A stretch of DNA of 64,000 bases. Source: SZUA-36 sp963727635. Lineage in GTDB: Bacteria; Pseudomonadota; Gammaproteobacteria; Xanthomonadales; SZUA-36. Positions 47,442 through 56,890 of this stretch are shown piece by piece. A program made the translations under genes and the position numbers. Where the stretch lies: positions 92,165 through 156,164 of the forward strand of contig CAVSHP010000002.1 in the NCBI GenBank assembly GCA_963727635.1, in the 5' to 3' direction. The first letter of the stretch is position 1. Each line of letters opens with the position of its first letter. Below the pieces are notes generated by a model that saw only the letters and a program-made list of their open reading frames with translations, did no database searches and was not told the DNA's origin.

Positions 47442-48692
47442 ATGTCACAACGCCGCGTTGTAGTGACTGGCATGGGTATCGTATCGCCCGTGGGCAGTAC
47501 CATTGATACCGCATGGGATGCCATCTGCAATGGCCGAAGTGGTATCAAAACGGTAACTTCATTTGACGCGAGTCACATGAAGACACGTATCGCCGGTGAA
47601 GTGGTTGACTTCGACGTGGCCAATTATCTCAGCCCACGTGAAATCCAGCGTCTGGATGATTTCGTCCATTATGGTTTTGCCGCATCGGTCGATGCACTGC
47701 GCGATTCCGGCTTGCTGGAAGAAAACGCAGGCTTTGATCCGGAGCGTATCGGTTGTGCGCTGGGGTCCGGTATTGGCGGCCTCAAGACCATTGAAGAAAC
47801 CACCGAGGCCTATTTGAACGGTGGTCCGCGCAAGGTCAGTCCATTCTTTATCCCGGGCTCGATCATCAACATGATCGGCGGCTATGTATCCCTGGTGCAC
47901 AACCTTAAGGGTCCGAACCTGGCGATCGTGACCGCCTGCAGTACGGCAACCCACAACATGGGATCGGCGACCCGGATGATCCAGTACGGTGAAGCGGACG
48001 TCATGGTTGCCGGCGGTGCGGAATTTGCCACCACACCGACCTCGATGAGCGGGTTTATTTCGGCGCGCGCCATGTCCACCCGCAATGATGAGCCCGAGAA
48101 GGCCAGTCGGCCCTGGGATGAAAATCGCGACGGCTTTGTGCTTTCCAACGGTGCGGGTGTCGTTGTTTTGGAAGAACTGGAACATGCGAAGAAACGCGGT
48201 GCCAGGATCTACGGTGAAGTGATCGGGTTCGGCATGAGCGCCGATGCCTACCACATGACCGCCCCGCCCGAAGACGGTGAAGGCGCAGCCCGTTGCATGC
48301 GCATTGCCATGAATGACGCCGGTGTTAATCCGCAGGATGTGGGCTATATCAATGCCCATGGAACCTCGACGCCGCTGGGTGACCTCGCTGAAACCACGGC
48401 GACAAAAACCATCTTTGGTGATACTGCCTACAAGCTTATGATGAGTTCGACGAAGTCCATGACCGGGCACCTGTTGGGCGCCGCAGGTGGTGTCGAAGCC
48501 ATATTCACCCTGCTCAGCCTCCGCGATGGCATCATTCCCCCGACCATCAACCTCGACAGCCCGAGTGTCGATTGCGATCTCGATTACGTGCCCAATACGG
48601 CGCGTGAAGCCGATGTCAATGTTGCCATTTCCAATTCATTCGGATTTGGCGGCACCAACGGCACCCTCGTGTTTCGGAAATTTTCCGGCTGA
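47442..48692 (+). CDS. fabF: 3-oxoacyl-ACP synthase II (KAS II)
   Basis: This is a 416-residue condensing enzyme that elongates acyl-ACP. The catalytic residues are C166 in VTACSTATHNMG, H306 in NAHGTSTPLGD and H343 in MTGHLLGAAGG, as expected for a KAS II and not a KAS III. The frame is intact. It follows acpP by 85 bp. The downstream 321 bp hold no gene. Confidence 0.97.
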   Translation: MSQRRVVVTGMGIVSPVGSTIDTAWDAICNGRSGIKTVTSFDASHMKTRIAGEVVDFDVANYLSPREIQRLDDFVHYGFAASVDALRDSGLLEENAGFDPERIGCALGSGIGGLKTIEETTEAYLNGGPRKVSPFFIPGSIINMIGGYVSLVHNLKGPNLAIVTACSTATHNMGSATRMIQYGEADVMVAGGAEFATTPTSMSGFISARAMSTRNDEPEKASRPWDENRDGFVLSNGAGVVVLEELEHAKKRGARIYGEVIGFGMSADAYHMTAPPEDGEGAARCMRIAMNDAGVNPQDVGYINAHGTSTPLGDLAETTATKTIFGDTAYKLMMSSTKSMTGHLLGAAGGVEAIFTLLSLRDGIIPPTINLDSPSVDCDLDYVPNTAREADVNVAISNSFGFGGTNGTLVFRKFSG

Positions 48693-49013
48693 CATCGCAA
48701 GACCGGTTACCCCACGGCCAGGCACCCGTCACCTGGTGCGGTTCATGGCCCTTGATTGCATACCGTGTAGCGGGCCTCGGGCGTGGTGTAACAAAATCGC
48801 CTGATTGTCTCTCGCTGGCGGCCGCGCCAATTAAAACCCTTCGCAATCTGAATGTCCGTTATGTTGTCACGGAATCATTTGAGGGTTGTCGAGCGATACG
48901 AACATGTTCATCATAGCGTCTGCGTCAGGTTAAGGGTCGAATCCCGGTGTGGTGTGCACGGGGCGTATGGATTCAGGCGCCAGGACTGGTATTGATATTC
49001 CGAGGACAACCTC
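48693..49013. other. 321-bp gap without a recognised feature
   Basis: I see no gene, terminator with T-run or repeat between fabF and pabC. A tRNA T-arm-like string near 48935-48955 has no matching acceptor or anticodon arm. The stretch may hold a pabC promoter. Confidence 0.5.
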
Positions 49014-49829
49014 ATGAATGAATGTTTGGTAAACGGCGAAATTTCCACGCTGGTGGCAACCGCTAACCGTGGTCTCAATTTCGGTGACGGCCTGTTCGAA
49101 ACCCTGGTCGTCAGCCATGGCCGGCCACGCAGGTGGCAGGGCCACATGGATCGTCTCGGTGTTGGTTGTGAAAGACTGGGCTTGACAATGCCGCCGCAAT
49201 CCATCCTGTTGCGGGAAGTGCAGACGGTCAGCGCGGGGTTGGCCAATGCCGTTGTCAAAATCATCGTCTGCCGGGGTGGAACTTCACAGTCCTATATGCC
49301 GCCGGAAGACGCTGCCTGCGTCAGGATCGTCAGCGCCGACCACTACCCGGAAGGGATTGCCAAACTCGCCAGGAAAGGCGTCAGGACGTGTATTTGTGAA
49401 ATGCGCCTTGCCATTCAACCTGCGCTTGGCGGGATGAAGCATCTGAACCGCCTCGAGCAGGTTCTGGCCAGCGCCGAACTGCGTGAAAAGGGTGTAAAAG
49501 AAGGCATCCTGCTGGACCGCCAGGATCACGTCACCTGTGCCGTGGGAGCAAATATTTTCCTGGTCATGGAAGACCGGCTGTTAACACCCCGGCTGGATCT
49601 GTGCGGGGTCCGCGGTGTCGTACGCGGTCACATACTGGCCGGTTTCGGCGCACGCTGTGAGCAACGCCGGGTCACTCCCGACATGCTGCAGGAAGCAAAT
49701 GAAGTATTCATTTGTAACACCGTAAAAGGTATCGTGCCGGTTAAATCCATCGATGATCAGGAGTATGAAATCGGACCGGTGACGCGCGAGTTGCAGACCT
49801 GGCTGATGGAGGGAGCCAGAAAGACATGA
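49014..49829 (+). CDS. pabC: aminodeoxychorismate lyase
   Basis: This is a 271-residue fold-type IV PLP enzyme that makes 4-aminobenzoate for folate. The PLP lysine is K142 in GGMKHLNRLEQ. The N-terminus LNFGDGLFETL and the EVFICNTVKGI block match the family. Its location between fabF and mltG is the standard order. The ATG has GAGGACAAC upstream, and its stop overlaps the mltG ATG by 4 bp. Confidence 0.93.
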   Translation: MNECLVNGEISTLVATANRGLNFGDGLFETLVVSHGRPRRWQGHMDRLGVGCERLGLTMPPQSILLREVQTVSAGLANAVVKIIVCRGGTSQSYMPPEDAACVRIVSADHYPEGIAKLARKGVRTCICEMRLAIQPALGGMKHLNRLEQVLASAELREKGVKEGILLDRQDHVTCAVGANIFLVMEDRLLTPRLDLCGVRGVVRGHILAGFGARCEQRRVTPDMLQEANEVFICNTVKGIVPVKSIDDQEYEIGPVTRELQTWLMEGARKT

Positions 49830-50851
49830 AACGGCTTTTGCCGGTTGTTTTGCTTGTATTGCTGTTAACGACTGCCGTTCTGGCGATAATCTCGTACCAG
49901 TACCAGCAATTCCTGCAAACACCGATGCAAATCGAACAGGCAGGGCTGGTCATCAATGTTGAACCCGGATCCAACATACACGCGGTAGTGGCAAACCTGG
50001 CGCAGCAGGGGGTGACCCGGATGGATTGGCGCTGGCGTCTGTTAGGCCGCTTCAAACCGCTGATCATCAAGACCGGTGAATACCAGCTCAAGCCGGGTCT
50101 GACCCCACCGGATTTTCTGGATTTGCTGGCTGCCGGAAAAGTCGTCAGCTACCGCTTTACGATCGTGGAAGGCTGGTCGGTCGGGCAGTTGCTAAATGCG
50201 TTGGCCAGGGATCCCGTGCTGAAACACGAGATTGCAGACGTGTCGGATATCGGAAGCCTGCAAGGTCTGCCCGCAGGTAACCCGGAGGGCTGGTTTCTTC
50301 CCGAAACCTATGCATTTGTCCGTGGCGATTCGGATGAGCAGATACTCAGACGTGCGTACCGTGACATGTCTGATAGCCTGGAACAGGCCTGGGCCGGTCG
50401 TGATGCCGGTCTGCCGTATGAAACCCAGTACGAAATGTTGATCCTGGCATCCATCATTGAGAAAGAGACTTCGCTGGAGAGCGAGCGGGCGGACATTGCA
50501 GGGGTGTTCGTACGCCGTCTTCTCAGGCACTGGCGACTTGAGACCGACCCGACCGTCATCTACGGTATGGGTGAGGCTTTTCAGGGAGACATCCGGCGTC
50601 GGGATCTCAAACTCGACACACCCTATAACACCTATACACGTCATGGCTTGCCACCGACGCCAATCGCGTTGCCCGGTCTGGCTTCTCTACAGGCGGCGGC
50701 GCACCCGGCGGCCGGGGACGCGATGTTTTTTGTCGCCAACGGGCAGGGTGGACATACATTTTCGAGTACACTTGAAGCCCACAACGAGGCAGTCAAACAA
50801 TTGATCAAACAAGCCAGGGAAACCCCGCCCGAGCCTGATAAGCGGAATTAG
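49826..50851 (+). CDS. mltG: endolytic transglycosylase MltG
   Basis: This is a 341-residue YceG-family protein that cuts nascent glycan strands at the inner membrane and so limits chain length. An N-terminal membrane anchor (5-24) leads to a LysM-like part and the YceG domain with the catalytic glutamate E212 in SIIEKETSLESERADIAGVF. GMGEAFQGDIRRRDL and HGLPPTPIALPG follow. The gap to tmk is 5 bp. Confidence 0.95.
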   Translation: MKRLLPVVLLVLLLTTAVLAIISYQYQQFLQTPMQIEQAGLVINVEPGSNIHAVVANLAQQGVTRMDWRWRLLGRFKPLIIKTGEYQLKPGLTPPDFLDLLAAGKVVSYRFTIVEGWSVGQLLNALARDPVLKHEIADVSDIGSLQGLPAGNPEGWFLPETYAFVRGDSDEQILRRAYRDMSDSLEQAWAGRDAGLPYETQYEMLILASIIEKETSLESERADIAGVFVRRLLRHWRLETDPTVIYGMGEAFQGDIRRRDLKLDTPYNTYTRHGLPPTPIALPGLASLQAAAHPAAGDAMFFVANGQGGHTFSSTLEAHNEAVKQLIKQARETPPEPDKRN

Positions 50852-50856
50852 TACAG

Positions 50857-51480
50857 ATGAAAAAAGCATACTTCATCAGTCTTGAAGGCAGTGAGGGCGC
50901 TGGCAAAAGCACGCAGAACAAACATATTGTGAAGTGGCTTTCGGCGCGCGGAAATGTCGTCGTCGAGACACGTGAACCTGGAGGTACGGCCATAGCGGAA
51001 CAGATTCGGAGTCTGCTGCTGGATACCCGTAACGCAGGTCTCAATGCGATCTCTGAACTGTTGCTGATGTTTGCTGCGCGTTCCCAACTGGTGCAGGAAG
51101 TGATCCGGCCGGCCATGGCGGAAGGCAAGGTGGTGGTGTGCGACCGCTTCACCGATGCCAGCTACGCCTACCAGGGCGGCGGCCGGCAGTTGGGTGCGGA
51201 GACCGTCGCCGTCCTGGAAAAGCTGGTTCTGGAAAACCTGCGACCGGACCTCACGCTGCTGTTTGACGTGCCGGTGGAACTGGGGATGAAACGGGTGGCC
51301 GGCCGTGGTGAAGCTGACCGTTTTGAAATAGAGTCGGTGCGGTTTTTCGAGCGGGTCAGAAGTGCCTACCTCGAGCGCGCCAAGGCAGATCCCCAACGAT
51401 TCACGGTTATCGATGCCAGCCGGGATGAGGAGCAGGTCTGGGAACAGGTGCGGAAGATTCTCGAGGAAAGGCTGGGCTGA
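50857..51480 (+). CDS. tmk: thymidylate kinase
   Basis: This is a 207-residue kinase that converts dTMP to dTDP. The P-loop is GSEGAGKST (11-19). The TMP-binding VVVCDRFTDASYAYQGGGR block and the LID region with RGEADRFE fit the gammaproteobacterial (type II) class. The stop overlaps the holB ATG by one base. Confidence 0.96.
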   Translation: MKKAYFISLEGSEGAGKSTQNKHIVKWLSARGNVVVETREPGGTAIAEQIRSLLLDTRNAGLNAISELLLMFAARSQLVQEVIRPAMAEGKVVVCDRFTDASYAYQGGGRQLGAETVAVLEKLVLENLRPDLTLLFDVPVELGMKRVAGRGEADRFEIESVRFFERVRSAYLERAKADPQRFTVIDASRDEEQVWEQVRKILEERLG

Positions 51481-52451
51481 TGGCTGAACCAGGCGCGACA
51501 GACAATGGGATTTATCCGTGGATGAGCGGCCACTGGTCGTTCTTTCTGCAACGTCTCGAACATGACAAGCTCGCACATGCCCTGATGATCGAAGGTCCTG
51601 CAGGCACCGGTAAGACCGCGCTGGCGAAGACCATGGTGGCCCGGTTGCTATGCCGTGAACCCCGGGATTTCGCCTGCGGTCAGTGCCGTTCGTGCAAACT
51701 GCTGGCCGGCGCAGCCCACCCGGACTACTTTGAGCTACGACCGGAAGAGGACAGCGAGGTTATCAAGGTCGACCAGGTGCGGGCCATGATTGGCAAGCTG
51801 GACCTGACCACGTCGATCAGTGAGCGCAAGGTTGCCTATATTCATCCGGCCGAAACAATGAACGCAGCGTCGGCAAACGCCTTGCTGAAGAGTCTTGAGG
51901 AACCCGCCGGAAACACCGTTCTGATCCTTGTCAGCGACAACCCGGGCAGGTTGCCCGTCACGATACGCAGTCGTTGCCAGGCCATGACCATCAACCAGCC
52001 CGACCCCATAATTGTTCAGGATTGGCTGGTGAAAAGCTCAGGTCAAGCCCCGGGCCGTGTAGGCGAGGCGTTACAGGCAGCGGGTGGAAGCCCGTTACGA
52101 GCAGCGCATTACCTGGATTCACCGGAGCTTGACGCCTTTTCCCAGGTAAAGGCCGGACTGTCCAGTGTGCTGGGCAGACCCGCCGCCGTTTCACAGGTCA
52201 GCAGTGAACTGAACACGTTAGACCCGGTGGAATTATGGCGATGGCTTTCCATTTGTACCGGCGAGGTAATAAAATCTGTGCTGGTGGGCCAGCCGCTGAA
52301 CTGGTTGCCTGCAAACCCGGGATTACACGGTGTCGCACTGTTGGAGTTGCAACGCCAGGCGGATAAAAACCGGCAACTTGCGGCCACACCCGTACGCGGG
52401 GACTTACTTTTGCAGGTTTGGCTGATAAACTGGGCGGAACAGGTACTCTGA
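51480..52451 (+). CDS. holB: DNA polymerase III subunit delta-prime
   Basis: This is a 323-residue clamp-loader subunit, an AAA+ protein that helps load the beta clamp. The P-loop region is GPAGTGKTALAK (39-50). A zinc module is formed by C58, C66, C69 and C72 in ACGQCRSC. The SRC motif (TIRSRC) follows near 162. Delta-prime usually lacks ATPase activity, yet a P-loop lysine is kept here as in other proteobacterial members. It sits in its standard tmk-holB-pilZ place. Confidence 0.94.
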   Translation: MAEPGATDNGIYPWMSGHWSFFLQRLEHDKLAHALMIEGPAGTGKTALAKTMVARLLCREPRDFACGQCRSCKLLAGAAHPDYFELRPEEDSEVIKVDQVRAMIGKLDLTTSISERKVAYIHPAETMNAASANALLKSLEEPAGNTVLILVSDNPGRLPVTIRSRCQAMTINQPDPIIVQDWLVKSSGQAPGRVGEALQAAGGSPLRAAHYLDSPELDAFSQVKAGLSSVLGRPAAVSQVSSELNTLDPVELWRWLSICTGEVIKSVLVGQPLNWLPANPGLHGVALLELQRQADKNRQLAATPVRGDLLLQVWLINWAEQVL

Positions 52452-52500
52452 AACGCAGGGTATCGATCAAGGAAGACAGCAGTAAATCGAGGAACAGGGC

Positions 52501-52842
52501 ATGGCACAACAAGGCATACTTTCATTATCCATCAAGGACCGGCAAACGCTTTATAGCGCCTATATGCCCTTTATCCAGGGCGGCGGGCTGTTTGTCCAAA
52601 GCACCAAGCGATACGCGCTCGGTGACGAGGTGTTCCTGTTACTGACCATCATGGAACTGGAAGAACGGCTGCCCATTCCAGGTCGGGTCGTATGGGTGAC
52701 ACCGCCGGGAGCGCAGGGTAACCGGCGTCCCGGAATTGGTGTCCAGTTCGGTGACACGTCCGATGGTGCCCATGCCAGGACCATCATAGAATCGCATCTT
52801 GCCCAATTGATCAGTTCGGAAAAAAGAACGCATACAATGTAA
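52501..52842 (+). CDS. pilZ: type IV pilus assembly protein PilZ
   Basis: This is a 113-residue PilZ-domain protein, homologous to the type IV pilus protein PilZ of pseudomonads. The domain contains LYSAYMPFIQGGGLFVQS and RVVWVTPPGAQGNRRPGIGVQF. The c-di-GMP-binding RxxxR and DxSxxG motifs of canonical PilZ are not seen, as in true PilZ, which acts with PilB and FimX rather than binding c-di-GMP itself. The ATG follows holB by 49 bp. Confidence 0.92.
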   Translation: MAQQGILSLSIKDRQTLYSAYMPFIQGGGLFVQSTKRYALGDEVFLLLTIMELEERLPIPGRVVWVTPPGAQGNRRPGIGVQFGDTSDGAHARTIIESHLAQLISSEKRTHTM

Positions 52843-52873
52843 TAATATCAATATATTACGTTATTTACTTAAT

Positions 52874-54047
52874 CTAATTTATCTTTAACGTCAGCTCGAT
52901 CAGGTCGAGCATTTCCAACAGCGGTTTGCCCGCCTGGTAGAAATGCGGTGAAAGACGTATGGCCCCGCCCCGCACCGCGCAGATCAGGCCCCTGTCTTTC
53001 AATGCCTTGTGTACATCCGACCAGGTTGCTTTGCGGTGGCCTGAAGCTGACGATTCCCGAGACCCGCTGCCGGTCGAATGGCCGCAACAGTTCGACGCCC
53101 GGCATATCGGCCAGGGCGGCTGACAAAATGCGCGAATTTGCAGTTATCAAGTCTTCCACCGCCGGCATGCCAAAATCTTCTAGCACACCAAGGGAAGCGT
53201 ACATTGCGACCTGTCCGAGGATATTGGGACTGCCCGCCTCGAAACGGATGGCCGTTTTGCTCGCCTGCCATTGTTCGCGGTTGAACTGGTAAGGTTCATC
53301 CACCATGTGCCAGCCGAGTTGATTGAGCCGCAGCTGTTCACGACAGTTATCCCGGCAATAGAATACCGCGATGCCTTCCGGGGCAAGCAGCCACTTGTGG
53401 CCATCGGCAGCCAGGAAATCGATAGCGCAGGCCTCTACGTCCATTTGCAAAGCGCCCAGTTGCTGTATTGCATCGACAAAGAACAGCACGTTATTTTGCC
53501 GACAGTATTGACCCAGTGTTTCGAGCTTCAGACGTAAACCGTCTGTCCACTGTACTGCACTGACCGATAGCAGGCGTGTGCGGCCGTCTATTCGCTCGAG
53601 CAGCGCCTTTTCAGGCTCTGCCGTGGCCCTGATGTCCACTTCGCGCACTTCAACGCCGTGTCGCTCAAGCGCCAGCCAGGGCAGGCGGTTTGACGGAAAC
53701 TCGTGCGCCGGCAAAACCAGGTTATCGCCTTTCCGCCAGTCGACACCGTTGGCCACGGTACAAATCCCTTCGGTGGTATTTTTGAGCAGTGCAATGTCGT
53801 CCGCCGAACTGGCATTGATCATACCCGCAAGACTTTTCCTCAATTGGGATTCACGCAATAACCAGCGGCTGTATTTTTCCGCCCCGAAATCGGCATTCTC
53901 CAGGGCAAATTCAGCAACCGCATTTGCCGCCGCCCGCGGCCAGGGTGCAATGGCGGCATGGTTGGCATAAAACCCATGCTTCAAAATGGGAAATTCCTCA
54001 ACGGGAATGACCCTGGTCTCAATCTGCTGTGTGGTGTCGGTGTGCAT
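52874..54047 (-). CDS. class V aminotransferase (cysteine-desulfurase-like, one apparent frameshift)
   Basis: This is a PLP enzyme of aminotransferase class V. The PLP lysine lies in AADGHKWLLAPEG, and HAAIAPWPRAAANAV, NTTEGICTVANGV and SVSAVQWTDG match the family. The specific reaction is not clear: cysteine desulfurases, kynureninases and isopenicillin-epimerase-like proteins share these marks. The frame slips near 53030, after SGIVSFRPP. The real end, read in the other frame, contains LKDRGLICAVRGGAIRLSPHF and stops with TAG at 52874. The ATG at 54047 lies only 20 bp from the divergent dinB start. Confidence 0.82.
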
Positions 54048-54067
54048 GTCGATATAATGACCGCACT

Positions 54068-55280
54068 GTGACGCAGACCGCAACTTCAAATACGCCGAAT
54101 CGCCGTGAACGGGCCATCATCCACGTCGACATGGATGCCTTTTACGCATCCGTCGAGCAGCACGACCAGCCTGAATACAGGAACAGGCCGGTTATCGTGG
54201 GCGGAACAGGTGGCCGTGGCGTGGTGGCCGCGGCCAGTTACGAAGTTCAGAAAATTCGGTGTCTTTTCGGCTATGCCGATGTCCCGGGCCCGCAGTCTGT
54301 GTCCACAGGCGGTTGTATTGCCGGTCAGGATGTCACGCTACCGGGAGGTATCCGCCGAGGTTTTCAGAATATTTCGCGAATCGACACCCGAAGTCGAAGG
54401 TCTGTCTCTGGACGAGGCGTTCCTGGATGTATCGGCCAGCCTGGCTTTGTTCGGAAGCATCGAAACCATTGGCGCAACCCTGCGTGAGAAAATACTCCGC
54501 CGCACCGGTCTGCACGCCTCGGTCGGGATGGCGCACAACAAGTACCTTGCAAAACTGGCGTCGGATGCCGGCAAACCACGAGGTTTTGTTCATGTTCCTC
54601 GTGACGGTGTGCGAGCGTTTCTCGATCCGATGCCGGTCAGCCGGGTTTGGGGGATTGGCAAGCAGACCCTGCCCAAGCTTCAACGCCTGGGGGTTTTAAC
54701 GATTGGTCAGCTGCGCAAGGCTGATCCTGTTGTACTCGGCAAAGTGCTTGGCAACCGCAGCGAACATTTCCTCGCCCTGGCAAGGGGTGAAGATGACCGT
54801 GAGGTAATCGCCACGAGGATGGACAAGTCCCTGAGCCGCGAAGTCACGTTTGACCAGGATATCAGCAAACCCGTGGAGCTGTACGCGGAGTTGCAGCGCC
54901 AGGCCGAATCGGTGACCGGCCGGCTGCGCGCTCACGGCCTGATGGCGCGCACCATCCAGATAAAGGTTCGCGATGCGCGTTTTCGTACGGCGACACGCAG
55001 CCGCAGTCTCGCGGTTCCGACCTGCAGCACACAGCTGGTATATAAACAGGCGCGTACATTGTTGGAGAAATGGCTACAGGAACACCAGAATACCCCGGTC
55101 AGGTTGCTGGGTGTCGGTGTCAGCGGGCTTGAAGAACACGATGAGCGTGGAATTGAATACGATTCGGTTAAACAAAAAACACTGGACCGGACAGTGGATG
55201 AGATCCGGCGCCGTTACGGTGATGACAAGGCCACCCATGCGGGTACGCTGAGGACGGGTAAAAAAGGGGTGGTGAATTAA
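54068..55280 (+). CDS. dinB: DNA polymerase IV (one apparent frameshift)
   Basis: This is a Y-family translesion polymerase. Catalytic acids lie in HVDMDAFYASVEQ and SLDEAFLDVS, and the little-finger part starts after GKQTLPKLQRLG. After a one-base slip near 54255 (an extra A in KFGV) the frame runs to 55280. The GTG at 54068 gives the conserved N-terminus. A TATAAT at 54053-54058 lies so close that the mRNA could be nearly leaderless, which is inference. No SOS box is evident, although dinB is LexA-controlled in E. coli. Confidence 0.94.
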
Positions 55281-55291
55281 TCCGCCACCCC
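55259..55291 (-). terminator. terminator of the leftward S10 peptidase gene
   Basis: In the leftward direction the arms GGGGTGG (55285-55291) and CCACCCC (55266-55272) pair over a 12-nt loop and are followed by TTTTTTA. It overlaps the end of dinB, which is convergent. Confidence 0.65.
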
Positions 55292-55314
55292 CGTGTGCAG
55301 ATGTTTAAGTGCGC

Positions 55315-56832
55315 TCAGCGGATAAATTCAGCCAGAACACGGCTGAATTTCTTCATTGACTCGGGGTTCACATACATCATGTGACCTGCCGGGTAGTATT
55401 CGGTGGTGATGTTTTCGCGCAGGTCGTCGGGCAAATTCATGTGGTCCAGAAAGTACTGGGTGGCGCCATAGGGGCAGGCGAGGTCAAAGTACCCCTGCTG
55501 CACCAGCACCCGCATTTTCGGGTTCTGGATCATGGCGTAGTTCAGATCCACAGCGGTGTTTGCGACCGGAAGCTTACCGTGGTCCCCGGTGCCGGGTTGC
55601 TTGTGACTATCATCCCATTTACGCCACAGATCACCGGAGCTGATGTATTTGCGGTCAGTCTTGACGCCGAGTTGTTCGCGGTAATAGTCGTTAAAGGTGG
55701 CGATAAAAGCCGGCCCCACTGACGGGAAAAACGGGTCGTAGGCAAAGCTTTCCGCAATATTGTTTATGGAGTCGCCGGTATAGCGGGAATCGATGCGGCC
55801 GACCACCTTGCCCTGATCGCGTAACAATTCCTTGGCGAAATGTGCCTCGTCGATACGCAGGTTGGCCTTGTCCCAGTAGTCTGCGCTGATACCGGTAAAG
55901 CGCTGCATCCCCGCAAGAACACGGTCACGTTCCTCTTTGCTGGCGCGGTTGCCCTTGTAGAGCAGTGGTGCGTACTCGTTGGCGGCGAACGCTTCGGCGT
56001 CGCGCAAGAACTGTTGAAGGTCGTCAGGGCGGTCCGCCAGGGTCTTGTGGTACCACGCGGTCGCGGCAAACGCGGTAAAGTAATTGACCTGCGGCAAATC
56101 TATCCTGATGCCCGCATTACCGGCCGAGAAATCCATGTAGGGCGATACCAGGATCACACCGTTGAGGGTGATGGCATGTTTTTGCATCAGGTGATAGGCC
56201 ACCCCGCCGCTACGGATACCGCCGTAACTCTCCCCAAGCAGGTACTTCGGCGACTCCCAGCGGCCATTGTCCGTGATATAGCGGGCAATGAAATTGGATA
56301 CGGATTCGATGTCCTGGTCAACGCCCCAGAACATTTCACCCTTTGTATCACCGATCGGCCGGGATAAACCGGTACCCACCGGATCGATCATGACCAGGTC
56401 GGCACGGTCGAGGACACTGTATTCGTTGTTCACCCGGCGAAACGGTCCGGTGGATGTAAATTCCAGGTCCTCGACCACGGTGCGCACGGGGCCGAGAATA
56501 CCCATGTGCAGCCACATTGATGCCGAACCGGGGCCGCCGTTGTATGCAAACAGGATTGGCCGGTTCGATTTATCCTTGCCTTTTTGGACATAGGCCGTGT
56601 AGCCGAACTCGGCGATGGGTTCGTCCTTGTCGTTTTTCATCACCAGGGTGCCGGCGGTGGCGGTATACTCGATATTCTTGCCGCCGATGGTGACGCTGCC
56701 GGTGGACTCAAAATGCAAGGGTTCAACTTTGGCCTCCGGTTTTGCTTCGGGCCTGGCGTCGGGTTCACCGGCGTAAACCACGGCAGAGAGTAAAGTGAAC
56801 ATACAGATAAACAGTGTTATTTTCTTAGTCAT
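55315..56832 (-). CDS. exported S10-family serine carboxypeptidase
   Basis: This is a 505-residue secreted peptidase. The signal peptide ends at about residue 21 (VVYAG). The nucleophile is S202 in LGESYGG, the oxyanion loop is NGGPGSASMW at 98-107, and the acid and histidine lie in FDLACPYGAT and YPAGHMMYV near the end. S10 enzymes remove C-terminal amino acids, usually at acid pH, and bacterial members are less well known. The length is normal. A terminator follows. It stands between dinB and an MDR gene with no obvious partner. Confidence 0.9.
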   Translation of the reverse strand: MTKKITLFICMFTLLSAVVYAGEPDARPEAKPEAKVEPLHFESTGSVTIGGKNIEYTATAGTLVMKNDKDEPIAEFGYTAYVQKGKDKSNRPILFAYNGGPGSASMWLHMGILGPVRTVVEDLEFTSTGPFRRVNNEYSVLDRADLVMIDPVGTGLSRPIGDTKGEMFWGVDQDIESVSNFIARYITDNGRWESPKYLLGESYGGIRSGGVAYHLMQKHAITLNGVILVSPYMDFSAGNAGIRIDLPQVNYFTAFAATAWYHKTLADRPDDLQQFLRDAEAFAANEYAPLLYKGNRASKEERDRVLAGMQRFTGISADYWDKANLRIDEAHFAKELLRDQGKVVGRIDSRYTGDSINNIAESFAYDPFFPSVGPAFIATFNDYYREQLGVKTDRKYISSGDLWRKWDDSHKQPGTGDHGKLPVANTAVDLNYAMIQNPKMRVLVQQGYFDLACPYGATQYFLDHMNLPDDLRENITTEYYPAGHMMYVNPESMKKFSRVLAEFIR

Positions 56833-56890
56833 GTGACACCTGTTCCGGTTTTAGGAAAACGGAGTGTACACCAGGGAATTCTCGAGTTGT

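Noticed and set aside
48930..48960. tRNA T-arm-like string (GGGTCGAATCCC) between fabF and pabC
   Set aside because: The loop lacks a base of the usual GTTCGA form, and no acceptor stem, D arm or anticodon arm could be placed upstream.
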